A stretch of DNA of 26,680 nucleotides, taken from contig BMAT01013347.1 in assembly GCA_019649035.1 (NCBI GenBank), positions 59,083 through 85,762 on the forward strand. Direction: 5' to 3'. This DNA is from Elysia marginata. Taxonomy: Eukaryota; Mollusca; Gastropoda; Plakobranchidae. This document shows, piece after piece, positions 1 through 12,034 of the stretch. How positions within the stretch are numbered: position 1 is the stretch's first letter; every line of letters begins with the position of its first letter. The notes under the pieces were generated by a model. The model saw nothing but the letters and a program-made list of their open reading frames with translations, had not been told where the DNA came from and did no database searches. Made by a program: the position numbers and the translations under genes.

Positions 1-2637
1 AATTTGTTTTTCTAGATATGAATTAGCTCCAGCGCCTGAGTGTTTTTTCACCTGATCTTTTCTTTTTGTTGAACCAAGACTTACTTCACTTACAAAGATA
101 ATTTTGATATGGATTTACAAAAAAGACAGCATGATAATTTTCAGCCTCATCTCTCAATCACAACTGTGTCTCTGCAAGCAAGGAAAATTCATTATAACAA
201 AATCACTGAATTCCTTTATGTAATACTCTTTTGTTTATTACTCCGAAGCCTCTCAGGATTCTAACACATGTTTTCAATGCAGGTGAGCTCTTGGGAGAAA
301 AAGCAAGTACATATTTTTAAAATTTGCCATAAAAATGTTGTACTTGTAGGTTCATACAAAATTTTAAAGAACTTCAAAGTTTATCACAATGTGTATAGTC
401 AAAAAATCACATTATTTTTTAATAGACTCATACTAAAAACTTAGTCAAAGCTGTTCAGTAAGATAGCATTACCTACCGGTGCTATTAAAACATACTTAAG
501 TTAAACAAAAGCCCATACTGCTTTGTATTTTAAGTTCATTAGTAAAACAAAAAGTGGAACAATTTAATATTTATATAACTCTTGTAGAATGTATATATGT
601 GTATATGTATATTTAATGATGTATTTCACAAAAAGATCTCATGGCACAGAAAACAAGCCACTGCTAGCCTGGCTGAAATTAGGAGACCCCAAAGTCTACC
701 AATTCTCCGAGCAAAAAATTAGAAAGACAGTAATGAAGATCTTGAAAAAGTAGAGTGGGTTTCAGCCTAGAGAACTTCGCAGAATTTGCTACTTTGCCTA
801 TCGCTAGTAATGCAGTGAGACCTCCAAATCGGGAACCCTGACATTTGAGACTCAGGAAATGGGAAAAATTTAAAACAAACAGAATTTTTTTTTATATATA
901 AATTATTTTAAACAAGAATTAAATGTATGTTCGTCAGAATTCCACGAATATTTTGCCCTCACTTTATATAAAAGAATTTTTTTACAATTAAACAAGTACT
1001 TACCGCAGCATATTTTATCTGTCGCTGCTGTGTTTCTCCCCTAAACCAAAAAACCATCTCCACAGCACACTTAGAATACAAGTTTATGACAACTAGTGTC
1101 AATCAAAACCCTAAAGACAGAATTATTGCTTATGAGTTGTGCTGAAATCACACATGGCTAGCCTGACGCAATGTTTAGCTGGTCCAGCTTAGTGCTGACC
1201 CATGTGACATGCTTGATGCTTTACCCCTACCAAGACCATGCTGTGCAAGACAATCTTTGTCCTGTGGATTCGCCCCTTAGAGAAAAAACCCCAAAAATGA
1301 TCATATTCAATGAGATGTCCCAGACATGGCATCAATTTATATTTCACAAATACACGATGGTGATAATCACTAAAATTATAATCACAAGACTGAGATAAAA
1401 AAAAAACAACAAAGCAAACCGAAATCTCAAGCAGCTCGGCAAATCGGTAAAAAATCATCATCTCCGGACATTGCCCAATTAGTAAGGTCACACTGTACTA
1501 TGTATTTCTTACATATTTTCCTTGTTTGATCCTTTTTCTTTAAATGAAAAGAAGTGGAAGGATTTGGTTTTGTAATAGGCTCTACATGTATAACTTTTTA
1601 AGATTATTAAAAAATATGACTGATGCAACTTACTCCAGTTTTCTTTACACAAAATAAAGCCTTTTCACAGAGATACTGAATATAACAACCTTGGACTTAA
1701 AGAGCCCTCAGGTTCAACAAACTGAAATAAAATCCCGATTTTTCCCTTTTCAAACCTTCATAAATTTCCTTTAATATAACAAACTCACTTTTAGACTGAC
1801 CTCGTTTTCAATGAACTAGAAGTAAAACTGAAGCTATTGGTGGATGTTTTCTTAGCCTATTTTCTAATGCGTTTTTTATGTTATCAGCTGTACAACTATA
1901 ACTAGTGTACCAGAGACAAGCTTGGGAGGTAGTGCAGAACTTTATCCATTTGCTTGGTATGGATTATTGCTTTAAACAAACCTTGGCTTTCACAAACTTT
2001 CTAAAATTTTTTCAGAAGTTTGTTGGATCTTAGGTCACTGATACTGGACACCAATCTTAAACTTTAATTGTCATTGCTTCTGGGCACACCTTGTGGAGGG
2101 AAGAGGCCCTAAATAGAAGCTTTTTGAAATGATTTTTTGACTTTCGGAACTGAAAACAATGTCTCCCAGTCCCAATATTAAATTCTAAGTTTAATGTATG
2201 TCTATCAATAAAAATATTTCTTTCAGAAAAATCATGCAAGATGCCACGAGGTCAATGTTTTAAAGCAATCCTTGAAAAGGAATTGTAGAACATGATGTAT
2301 TCATGACAGGCCAATACAACATAGTGGCTTGTAAAGTTATTACAACTTTGTTAATATAATTCATATTTGCAATCTCAAAGGCAATGGATGCTTTAAAACT
2401 TTTTTTAAAATTACAAGCCATTGAACATGATAAATTAAAAATAAAATAAAATCGAAAACAGTTTGATGGCACATGGTCAAAACACTTTAAAAAATCATAT
2501 ACATGTACATTGCTTAATAACCAATGTATCCTTACTTTGTAAATGTCACATATCAACAAAGAGTCTATCCTAAGTGAACTTAGGTTTGTAGAAAAGCAGC
2601 TGTGTACAGGTTGATTTGGGTTCATGAAACAGACACT
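1..2637. other. 3' flank or 3' UTR of the BEN gene, no coding gene seen
   Basis: AT-rich sequence downstream of the BEN stop codon. Open frames here (for example 1171-1398 plus and 1189-1491 minus) overlap on opposite strands and show no domain, splice support or codon pattern. It may be partly 3' UTR, depending on which poly-A signal is used. Confidence 0.5.
234..239 (-). terminator. Canonical AATAAA downstream of the BEN gene
   Basis: This is the only minus-strand AATAAA I find between the BEN stop codon and the left edge of the window. If used, the 3' UTR would be about 2.4 kb of AT-rich sequence. Confidence 0.2.
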
Positions 2638-2643
2638 TTTAAT
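2638..2643 (-). terminator. ATTAAA overlapping the BEN gene stop codon (weak poly-A signal candidate)
   Basis: The stop TAA of the BEN terminal exon lies inside ATTAAA. Other minus-strand ATTAAA variants occur near 2062 and 1769. The only canonical AATAAA before the left edge of the window is at 234-239, which would give a 3' UTR of about 2.4 kb. Which one is used cannot be told from sequence alone. Confidence 0.2.
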
Positions 2644-3465
2644 TACTAGGATAAAAGTTATTGAGCATGTCCAAGAAGCCTCTCGACACGCTTGAGGGCA
2701 TAGAACCCATGCGAGAAGCCAGATCGCTGAGCGTTGCATCTGAAGTACGCAAAGCCATGTTTTCTGGTCCTGATCTGCTTGTAATCTCATGTGGCATACG
2801 ACTGTTTGAAATTTCTGTTTGTGGTGACAAGTCATTAGCAGCAGTTCTCGTGGAAAGATCATCTGGCAACCTTTCCTGAAGTTCAGATGGGATTCTACTG
2901 TTGGCTAGGTCACCTGGTGTTCTAGATGAGACTTCACTGGATATTCTAGAAGCTTGGTCCAAGGGCATGCGTCTGTTTACGTCCTCTGAAAGAAGACGGT
3001 TTGCCAAGCTGGAAGGCATCCTATCAGAAGGAGCATCAAGAGAAGATGACAAGCCCAGTCTACTGTTTGTTGTGTCTTCTCCTTGCCGGCTTGGAGCATC
3101 TCCAACTTCACTGTAGCTTCGATTGACTAAATCTGGTGGAGATCTCAAATTCAGCCTGCTGGCCTGGTCTCCTGACTCTGATAGTGCTCTAGTCAGGTTG
3201 CTGCCGGCTCGCCTGCCCCTCTTGCTCACAGTATCGGGATGTAATTTGAAAGAGGGGTCCAGACCAAGCCCACCAGACTCTCGGCGTGCCATCTCCATGG
3301 ACATGCGTCTTGGGGAAGCATCAATAGATATAGAGGCAGGAGTTGTTCGTGGGGACTCTGGATCTTGCGATTTTTTAATGAAATAAAAACGGGCGTAACC
3401 TATCTTTTGTTGAATTGTTCTTCGTATATCTGTGGGCAGCTCACGTGAATGGTGTGTACAGAATT
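2639..3465 (-). CDS. BEN-domain protein, terminal coding exon (end of BEN domain plus Ser/Arg-rich tail)
   Basis: This is the last coding exon of a BEN-domain gene. BEN domains bind DNA or chromatin proteins, usually in transcriptional repressors, so a nuclear role is inferred. The acceptor reads TTTTTCATCAG before base 3465. The exon begins with two bases (AA) that complete a GAA codon with the G ending exon 4690-4909. The first 30 or so residues (FCTHHSRELPTDIRR, TIQQKIGYARFYFIKK) fit the last BEN helices. About 235 residues of Ser, Arg, Pro, Asp and Leu-rich low-complexity sequence follow, with recurring R-x-P-x-x-[DE]-L-x-x-R-like units, then FLDMLNNFYPSN and TAA. The exon is richer in G+C than its surroundings, and it is open for 275 codons. 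The tail is probably disordered and I do not recognise it. I cannot assign the protein to a named BEND family. An ATTAAA overlaps the stop codon. Confidence 0.85.
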
Positions 3466-3736
3466 CTGATGAAAAACAAATGTGAAGAAATGAATATACA
3501 TTGCTCAAAATTCAAGTCCAAAAAGTGAAAGATCTTTTCAGTATGCTAGAGTGATAGATGCTATTTGATTGCTGCTCTTCTGTGAATTCAAATTGTTAGT
3601 GGCCTGTTGAGGAACCCGTGTATTGATGTAAAGAGCTTTAGAGCATTTAAGTGGATTAGGTGCTTTACTAAAAAGGCTCTTACTTAATTATTATAGTGTT
3701 TAACATTAATAATGATTTATGTTGCAGCTCCCAAAT

Positions 3737-3738
3737 NN
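3737..3738. other. Two undetermined bases (NN)
   Basis: The sequence reads CCAAATNNTATTTG. This is an assembly ambiguity or a closed gap 30 bases from the minisatellite, so repeat copy number here may be misassembled. Confidence 0.95.
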
Positions 3739-3768
3739 TATTTGAGTAAAAAGCTTGGAGCTTGATTT

Positions 3769-3903
3769 GTTATGTGTGTGTTCACAAAAATGTAATGAAA
3801 GACAAGGCAACATGTCATGTGTGTGTTCACAAAAATGTAATGAAAGACAAGGTAACATGTTATGTGTGTGTTCACAAAAATGTAATGAAAGACAAGGTAA
3901 CAT
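3769..3903. repeat. 45-bp minisatellite, three copies
   Basis: Three head-to-tail 45-base units start at 3769, 3814 and 3859. Each begins G-T-[TC]-A followed by TGTGTGTG and ends AAGACAAGG[CT]AACAT. They differ at only two positions (T/C at unit position 3, C/T near the end), so the array is young. Because 45 is a multiple of three, the minus strand stays open with a 15-residue repeat (LPCLSLHFCEHTH core). That frame is probably a by-product, as the array lies inside an intron. Confidence 0.95.
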
Positions 3904-4689
3904 TTCCTGACAAAAATAAAAAATAAAAATACTACTGCACAATATGCTTAAAATAGTTCAATCCTTCCCCTCTATACAAACATAAAAAACAACATGATGA
4001 TTTAGCTCACAGACTCATTTCTCTCATCACCCATCTATCATTTATTAAAAATAAATTCCCGTTTGCTCAGCTCAGTAGATATCTGTGCCCTTAGATTTCG
4101 ACCAGAGCTTAAATACACCCTTTATATTCTAAATGGAGATAAACTGTTCATTAAGTACATGTACTTTGATAGCGCTTTAAGACGACCAACTTTACTCCAG
4201 ATGCTGTACAGTCAAGTCCAAATAACTAAAACAAGGATAATTGAAACATATGTTGAATTTGAACGCTATTCAGATTACCCATTTAATCCTTTTTGCAGTG
4301 TATCCCAATAATTTTACTTTTGGATAATTTACAAAGATAAATATTGTTGCAGGGAATTTGAAATGTCTTAACTGGGCTGTATATTGAATGAAAAAAGTGT
4401 AACATATGACCTAATAAAAACACTAACCCAACAGTAAAAACTTAGTAAATAATAGTGTACAGTTTTTTTTTGCAGAAAAAAGGTTGCATAGCAGCAACAA
4501 AAGAACCTTTGAAGACTAACTGGCTGGAATATTTTTATCATTAATATCTGATTGTAAAAAATCTTAAAAATGAACTAAAAGTAACGTTGAAAATCTATAA
4601 TATAGATTGACTCCCATGCCCTGATTGAACTGCAATAGTTTTCCCTGTTATGACAGAAATAAGATCCCTTCACTAAATGTTCAGCTCAC

Positions 4690-4909
4690 CAATGATGGCT
4701 TGCACAATGCCTCGGTCTAAAGAGCGCTGATGAGGTTTAGGGGGATCAGCAATGCTTGCACCGACCAAGTCACTTTGTCGCCAAAAGCAAGACATAAGAT
4801 ATCGAGTCATGGCTTTCCCATCAGGCCGGTCCTGCCGCATCTTAGACAGAACTACATTGTAGTTTTCTTGATGTATGTATACACCAGTGCCCAGTACAAG
4901 TTCAAACAT
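4690..4909 (-). CDS. BEN-domain protein, internal exon with the BEN core
   Basis: This 220-base internal exon carries most of the BEN domain. The acceptor is TGTTTTCCAG before base 4909 and the donor is ATTG|GTGAGC at 4690/4689. It starts in frame 0 and ends after the first base of a codon, matching both neighbours. The translation runs from MFELVLGTGVYIHQENY through SKMRQDRPDGKAMTRYLMS and CFWRQSDLVGASIADPP to RSLDRGIVQAII. The family pattern is visible: a beta-like VYI segment, a helix ending in RYLMSCFW (the usual R-x-L-L-x-x-x-F region), a variable loop, then S-L-D before the next helix. It is read by pattern; no alignment was run. Alternative families seem unlikely given the continuation into exon 2639-3465. 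Confidence 0.85.
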
Positions 4910-6304
4910 CTGGAAAACATATAATAGAGTGCTTGAAGGTTACATCAATCAACTTGAAATTGTTTACGTTAGGGCAGGTTGGATTTTGCTACAGCTTGGT
5001 ACTCGAGAAAGATTTAAAAAAAAACCAGTTTGAATTGTTACTTAGATTTACTTTTTTATTGAGGAATAAAGAAAAGAAAAAGAAAAAACTTCAATGCACA
5101 GATAATAGGACAATCCATGAAATCCTTCCTTAGACAGCATGTAAGAATTGAATGAATCGTCGATAAAGTTATTTGATCAGTAAGAGATATTCTGATGTAT
5201 GAGAATTGTAGGTTAATCAATAACATTGCCCATGTGATTGAGTAAGTATACATTTTCTTCTACATTGGTTATAGAGGAGCCAATTTACTTCAGCAAGGCT
5301 ATATTTATTTGTCTTGCAACCAGTCAAAATGAGTCTCAAGTTGAAATTGGAAAGTAGTAAGATATTGGTAGCACAGAAAAGCTTATTTTTCTCAACTTTC
5401 AAATACAACACACACAAAAACTCTATCATGTTTCTTTATGAGGTTATGGAAGGTTGAAGTCGGCAGGGTTATGACTTGTGAAATTTCAGAAAGGGGAAAA
5501 AATTATGTTTAAAGTCTAGACAACTACAAAGGTGTTAAGCCTTTGTCAACCATACCAATTCAAATTGAACAAAAAAAAACGACATGAAATTTCAACATGA
5601 ATCAGGTGTGAAAACTGTTTAGAAACATTTTTAGCGTCAATATCTAAAATGAAAAATCTGGATTCCTGAACATCAAATGAAATTTCAAAGCCTATACATC
5701 TCAAAATTAGAGCATTTTAACTCCTTTGGATAGAATGTGAGAAATTTGACTATCATTAGTGTCAGGAAGGTTTTGGTTTTCTCTGATATGTACCTTTCAT
5801 AATACAGAGCTTCTATTCTGTGTATTCTGTGAAGCTCTCAGTCATGGATGTATTATCGTTTCACATGACAAATTTGATTTGGTTTGGATAAGCGTCAATA
5901 ATTTCTTCATAAATTTATAACTTTTGAAAGTTGCACTTTTGGTTATATTTCACGTTTATTGTACAATGCATGGGACTGGGGGAGAGCAAAGATAAAAAAA
6001 AGCTATTAAACATGTTTTTCAAGACAGTAAGTCACACCCCCTTAACAACATAGGCATTTTTATTTTCAAATTGGGATGATTTTCAATGTTTCATATGTGT
6101 AGCAGTTGTTCAAAAATATGTCCAAAAGAATGAGACCTTTTGGAAAATGTTTCACACTTATTTTTTCTTAAATTATCATTACTGCCAACCTTTTCCCCAG
6201 ATCAGATGCATAATCTTGTATAATGGTTAAAGAAACAAGAAAAACCTCTTTAGACTTTAATTTAAGTTTTATTTGCTTTTGCACAACATATTTTGTAAAC
6301 CTAC
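4910..6304 (-). other. Intron between the BEN linker exon and BEN-core exon
   Basis: Phase 0 intron with GTAGGT donor and TTTTCCAG acceptor. Apart from an 8-base-stem hairpin (5806-5813 with 5831-5838, whose loop holds TATTCTG twice), I see no structure or coding sequence. Confidence 0.7.
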
Positions 6305-6396
6305 CATCCATTTTTTGGCATCATCTGGGTGTACATAGCCACACAGTGGTTTCATTCCTTCTTGCACACGAGGGGGAGGACCAGCCAATGCATTGT
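6305..6396 (-). CDS. BEN-domain protein, upstream exon (linker before the BEN domain)
   Basis: This 92-base exon lies 1.4 kb upstream of the BEN-core exon. The acceptor is TTTTTCTCAG before base 6396 and the donor is TGGATG|GTAGGT at 6305/6304. It starts with the last two bases of a codon (xAC) and ends on a complete codon. The translation is NALAGPPPRVQEGMKPLCGY followed by VHPDDAKKWM, which runs in frame into MFELVLGTG of the next exon. A Pro-rich linker followed by a G-Y-V-H-P-D-D-A-K-K-W segment looks like the N-terminal edge of the BEN region. The upstream partner must end after the first base of a codon. Exon 15566-15748 meets that rule, but an unrecognised nearer exon would also do. 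Confidence 0.75.
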
Positions 6397-7186
6397 CTGA
6401 GAAAAACCAAGAAAAGCAAGAAAAATGTTATAAAAATGGTTTTAATTCATGCCTAGTGACAAAGATAAGCATGAGGGCTGTTTGAACGCAATAGTATTCA
6501 AAAGTTCTTCTTTAAACACATATCTTTGCTACCATCTTGACAAACGCCTAAAATGAACATCAAAATTTTGGGTAGTAAAATGCGGTTTTTACTACCGGTA
6601 TGAAATTTTAAGTTACAGAGATATTTTTAAGACATTGCTTTCAAAATAATAATTTTTTGGATTAGCTCTCTACTAATGTACGATGCAGGCAAGAAGTTTA
6701 TAGGAAAACTAATGTACAGACATGCATTTGTTTGACTGGTTAAGTGTAAACTGAGTTGGCCTGAGGGTAAATACATATAGAAAATTTCTATCACAGCAAC
6801 TCTGACACAGTGACATAGGATTTTGCCCCTGAATTTTCTTTATCAATTAGCTCATGCTGAAGGATAGCCTGCAAAGCCAATGCTTAGTTCTATTGGTCCG
6901 TATTCAATCTAGATATTTTGAAAAACTCAAGTTCTAAAGGTGAAAAGTATAGCACTCAACATGTGTGTTAACATGGAACAAACTCTCTCCGCTGATGGTC
7001 TAACAATAGTTAAGAAAACTAAAGCACTTGTCTAAAACCACATGAACCACTTAAACATATTTGGAAGGACTATTTTCATTTTACTTTGTTACAAAAACTT
7101 AGCTGTTCTTCATTTAAGAATACGACCAAGACTAAAGTGCTACAAAAATATGGAAACAAATTGTTAAAGTTAAGTCCTGATAAATT

Positions 7187-7346
7187 TTATTCTCTGTCTT
7201 TTTGCATATACTGTATAGTCTTCATAACATTAACAAAGAACTTCTCAACATAAATTATGTGTAGATGTAAATAATTTTGTTCTAAACTGCTTTCCTTCTT
7301 CAAATTATCAATTAAAGTCTGGTTGATCTCTTCTTCACTCCAAAAC
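7187..7346 (-). CDS. Weak candidate alternative terminal exon
   Basis: The minus strand reads TCTAAAC, then TCTTGACAG, then an open frame of 52 codons (FWSEEEINQTLIDNLKKESS, later KTIQYMQKDRE) and TAA. The stop codon overlaps AATAAA (7191-7186). An acceptor, an open frame and a poly-A signal together resemble an alternative last exon. However, it requires an upstream exon ending after two codon bases, which neither exon found here does. No domain is recognised. Chance or a decayed element is as likely. Confidence 0.15.
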
Positions 7347-10300
7347 CTGTCAAGACATATAGTGTTTAGACAATGTCTATGTGTAAGTGAATCAAAACAT
7401 TTACTCAAACCATAAGATAAACTTATAAGAAAGGCAACAGGGGAAAAGCAAAAAATACAACCTTTATAGTCAACTGCACACTTCAATGATATGCTTCACA
7501 TCATGTCACAAAAAGGCTCCCCTCTTTATTCAACAAATTACATGTACTTATGTATATCTGAACATACAGCGCTGTAACATTATCATTTGAAACTCTCTTG
7601 AAAGGATAAGGTAAACTTCTGACCTTGTCCTGAACAGTTTACACAAGGACTCCACAGATCATCTTATCTATCTAGTGATTTAGCTTTTAATCTCCTTCCC
7701 TATACACAGACTTTTATCTCTTTCAAATGTGTTTTATGACATGCAACCTGCTTGAAGTGGTTGCGAGACAAATTATTTATAAAGCAGTTAAAACTTAAAG
7801 TCATAAAAGAATTAACACATAACATGAAATGACATAAAAAACCTTTTATTTAAAAATAAAATTATGAAGAATATACAATGAACCATGTATATGAATACTT
7901 TGAAAGTCTTAACTCTTAGAGGTTAGCAGAGGATGTAAAACTAAAAGCAACAGCTGATAATTAATATTTCTGTCTTTTTCAACAAAAGAATACAATCCGA
8001 GGATTTACAAATTACTTTTATTTTCCAACTACAACATACAATTAAGATTCATGCAAAGTCTAAAATCTAAGAGCATATGTCATAAGAATTGGAAAACAAT
8101 TTCACAGTATCCCATAATAACCAATAGTTAATACATACACTTTGAGTTAACTCTACAGATTTCATTGACATAGAAAACTTAAAAAAAAAACTAGCTTAAT
8201 TGATTTCCAAGCCAGCTAATACCAAAATGTTTATCAAACTTGACATACAACATAAGGCAATGGTTCCAATCAATGATAGGACAACTCTTACAATCCATGC
8301 AGACCTTCCTCACTGCATCAAACAAACTGGACTTGTACAACCACAAATCTTTGGTAACAGAAGCATACTAATAGATACAGCCTTTTCTTCACAAAGCTAT
8401 GTAGCTTTCTCTTAAATTTTACATAACAAGAGCATAGGTTGCATAGGTACACATTAAAGGTAACAGTAATTGACGAGAGGGCTAAACTTCACTTATCCAA
8501 TCTCATTATTTCAAAATAGATATAACCAACAGTTTATCAGGTCAAACTGGAACGGAGTTTTGAGAAAGGTGTCCAAAGTTTAATAAAAGACAGGAAAATA
8601 GGCGGACAAATGGCATTTACGTGAATAATAGTGATAGAATAACTGGGCAGAGAGACAGGCTGTGTTAATGGGAGTCAAAATTCTGAGTCACAAACACAGG
8701 AGTATGACCAGTAAGTAAATGAATAAGATAAAGTTTATAATAATAAGCTCTCGTACAATTTTCAATTCAAAGCATTATACGGATTTCCAACAAATACTGA
8801 GGTAAGCCAAAATAGCTTTCAGTGCCTAAATGGCTATTCCTTACATAAGTTACCTCAGTTAAAACCAAAATTTGTTAAGCCCAAGGATTCTACTACAGCA
8901 TTATTAACAGTAACACCATACATAACTTTAAGAGCCCTAGCTTTGCACATGGCTGATGAACTGCACTCACCAAAGATAGAACTCAATTTAATTAGGAAAT
9001 TTCTTATATAAGAGTTTTATGGTCCCTTGCCCCCCTACCTCCTTTTTTGGTGCCATGATAAACAGGCCCAAATCAACCCTACCGTCTAACTCTTCATTCA
9101 TTTATCTGAGCCTTTCTGTTTTAGTTTTATGTATCAAATACAGCCTTGTAATGGTAATATCTATTCATGTTTAGGCACAAAAGGGTCACTGATTTGATTT
9201 TGGGAGGCGATGTAAATTAAAAAACATAAGATCTTTACAATCCTCATTTAATTTTAAGTTAACCTTCCGTTTTTGTGCTCTACCTGGACTTATTAAAACT
9301 GTGTATTATATGTACTGGTTTTACAGCATGTTATAGGCCTATGTTGTATGCAGTTTTAACATCAAAATAGTCAACAATAACATGCATACTTGATGAAGCT
9401 TCCTGGACAAAGCTCGTTACCTCTAGTTCTACCATTAAAGTTTAAACAATATGAAACTCTAACAACAGAAAGCTGTGCATTACATCAGCTGTTACAAAAT
9501 CGATTAGAAATAAAACATTTACCTGTCTCTGCCACTTAAATGTAACATATGTACTGCAAAATTAAATTTTTTTGCAAGATAAAATTTGTCTTATATTTTG
9601 AACTAAAAAATTCATATTTTTCCTGAAAGATCAGATGTAATCAACGAAAACATGGAAGTCATAGAGAATTGAACAACAACAACAACAAAATCAAGAAATT
9701 AACAGAGAGTTAGGGATTTTAGCTCTTTTTCATTAAAAACTGATTTAACAAATTTTAAAAGGGCAAATGAAAAAAAAAATCAACTTCAACTTGCTACCCT
9801 GCTTCATTAGCTTAGTTTCCGACAACTCAAACACACACTAACCAAAAAAAAAAAAACAACCAAAAACAAAAAAACCTAATTATATGTAAAATAAAATTTA
9901 AAAAAAAGTTTGGAAGCCCCATGGATATACAGGGAAGGTGACGAATATAAATAATTTGAGGGACAAAATGTTTCAGGCTGAAAGTGCTACGTGTATTGAA
10001 ATTAACACAAATGTGAACCTATTCCAGCCAGTCCTCATGTGTGAAACTGAATTGTCAGTTTGAATTCCATAAAACACTAAATGTCATTAATCTAGAACAA
10101 GATTTTTGTCACAATTATTCAAGCAACAGTGAAGTCCACTTATGCTGAACTCTGATAATTGAATTTATGGAAAGCTCAAATCTATATTAGGATCCCTAAA
10201 GTACTTTTTCCTTCATTGACTCGAAGTTTTAATATTTTGAACTGAATTTACTGTTCCCAAGAATTTGATCGACTACAAATACAATGTATCATATTAAGAG

Positions 10301-11212
10301 AAAGTTAATAAAACTTAGGGTACTCCCAGCTTTGACAAATTTGGAAAATAAACTCATTTATCTTATCTAGGTTCATCTTACCCATCCAAGGGGATTTTAG
10401 AGGCATTCAAGAAAACAATTACAAAAATTCAAAAGAAATTTGGTAGAGCAAAAAGGATGCCACGATTATTCAATTTATTGTAGTGTATATATGTGCAATG
10501 AAACACAGTCAAACCTATCCAAGGTGACCATTGAAGATCAATAGCAATAGTTTTAATAGGCAATCATGCTTGTCAACCTATAAAATGCAGTTTTTTTATG
10601 TCATAGTAAACACTCAATTGATCTTTTGAGTTCCCATTGCATTAAAAATTATGCAAAGCTTTAAATCACAGGTTTACAAAAAACAAGACATGTCTGAGGA
10701 CTGGACTGGCGGCTAATTGGTCCTTCTCATGTCAAGAGTGGTTGTGTTGCAGAGGTTTTCTAAAGAATATTGTGAGATTAAAATCTGCCCACAGTCGTGT
10801 TGGTGAGGTGGTTGCCACCCAGAGCATGATAATAATGAAAAAAAATGCAAGGGAATTGGGAATTGTAGAAAAGTAATAGTCAATACACGTGGTCATCTAG
10901 GCAAGTTTGGATGTCAAGGTTATGTAAAGTTATATAATTGGTTGTCTTTCTTAAAACAATTCATGTTACTCCCTGATGGAATTTTCAGTCACTGTCCTGT
11001 TTATTTGAAAAGGGTTTTGGGATGAAGAGTAATTTTTGACTGAAATTGAAAATAGACCTAGTTAGTAAGGTAAAGAGGAAAACTTTGAGTCCAGAGAAAG
11101 TCAACAGAGAATTTATCTCCACTTTATGAACATCTTGTGATAAATTTATATTTGGAATGGCTGCAAGACGTTATATACTGCCAATTTTCATCTAGATTTA
11201 CTATGTCCTACA

Positions 11213-11433
11213 TTAACAAACGCCAAGCCCGAGTCCCGCTTGGGGTAGGAAAATCTTAATTTTTTAGTCTTATGAACAATCAAAGGCATATATCCTTAAG
11301 AAACTTGGCGACATGGTAAACCAAACAGATTATTTTCCTAGCTAAGAGGAGATTTGCAATTTTATTTCAGTTTGACTATTTTTTAACAAACTTTTTGAAT
11401 AGTAAAGGTAGAACCTGGCAGTGAAGGGGTTAA
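11213..11433. mobile_element. TTAA-bounded piggyBac-like short element, copy 1
   Basis: The right end is CTGGCAGTGAAGGGG-TTAA, the shape of a piggyBac-type terminus inserted at TTAA. A TTAA also lies at the left (11213-11216), followed by a CCAAGC/GCTTGG hairpin, but the left terminal repeat is degenerate. The interior (TTATGAACAATCAAAGG, AAACATGG-like, CCAAACAGATTATTTTCC, TTTGACTATTTTTT) matches the element at 25032-25290 in the same order and orientation. It has no coding capacity, so it is non-autonomous. Confidence 0.55.
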
Positions 11434-12034
11434 TAGGTTGCAAGGTGCAAAAAAAAAAAAAAAATATGTGCTTGTGTAGGCCATAAGGGAAAGAAAAGAT
11501 GTTAGAAAAAGAAAGCTTTTTAAAAACTAAAAGATCATATATTAGGAGGGGTTTTTTATTGCGAGGAAGGAGATTATAAAAATGAGACAGAGAACCTTAC
11601 GTTGCATGAAAATACAAATCTGTATTTAGATGAACACTTCAATGTTGTCTTCAGTGTGCATATAAGCGCATCCTTGATGTTTTTAATCTCAATCTAAACT
11701 ATTTATAAAAGACAACCCTAGATTTAGAGCACTTTTAAATTTAAGCAGCATTTGCAGTTTTTAATTTTAAAAGACTGAGATTAACTAATCAGCCCATTAT
11801 AAAGAAAATGAACAAATAACAGCATTACTTAAAGATGTTGAGACTACGATCTCACTCTTCTATTTAACATTTTTTTACTAAGATAGAAGTAACATGCCCG
11901 CGAATCTCGCAGGTTTCAGCAAAAATAATGGAATTGATTTAAGTGAAGAATTTAAGAAAGGGCTAACTTTTATAAAAAAGTTTCCTTCTTTTATTTTTGT
12001 CACCATAATATGGTAATATCTACATCGGCTTTGT

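Larger units (their letters stand above)
3466..4689 (-). other. Intron between BEN-core and terminal exons
   Basis: Phase 1 intron with GTGAGC donor and ATCAG acceptor. It contains two undetermined bases, a 45-bp minisatellite and an unexplained plus-strand open frame (4063-4311) that lacks an ATG at its start. Confidence 0.75.

Noticed and set aside
2260-2862. Minus-strand open frame of 200 codons overlapping the BEN terminal exon
   Set aside because: It is in a different frame from the BEN exon, covers AT-rich 3' flank, and contains no recognisable domain. The BEN frame explains the region.
3706-3942. Minus-strand frame encoding a 15-residue Cys/His-rich repeat
   Set aside because: It is produced by the 45-bp minisatellite, crosses the undetermined bases and lies in an intron.
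4063-4311. Plus-strand open frame of 82 codons inside the BEN intron
   Set aside because: It starts at TTG, has no domain or convincing splice partner, and lies antisense within an intron. Chance in AT-rich DNA is likelier.
8200-8415. Plus-strand open frame of 71 codons
   Set aside because: No ATG in context, domain, splice support or composition change.
8915-9035. Strong minus-strand donor TTTG|GTGAGT near 8970
   Set aside because: The upstream frames all meet stops within about 16 codons and no acceptor is seen. At most it is a non-coding exon.
9510-9550. Possible 31-base micro-exon on the minus strand (TTTTGCAG to CAG|GTAAAT)
   Set aside because: Its length and phase cannot lead into BEN exon 6305-6396 without a stop codon.
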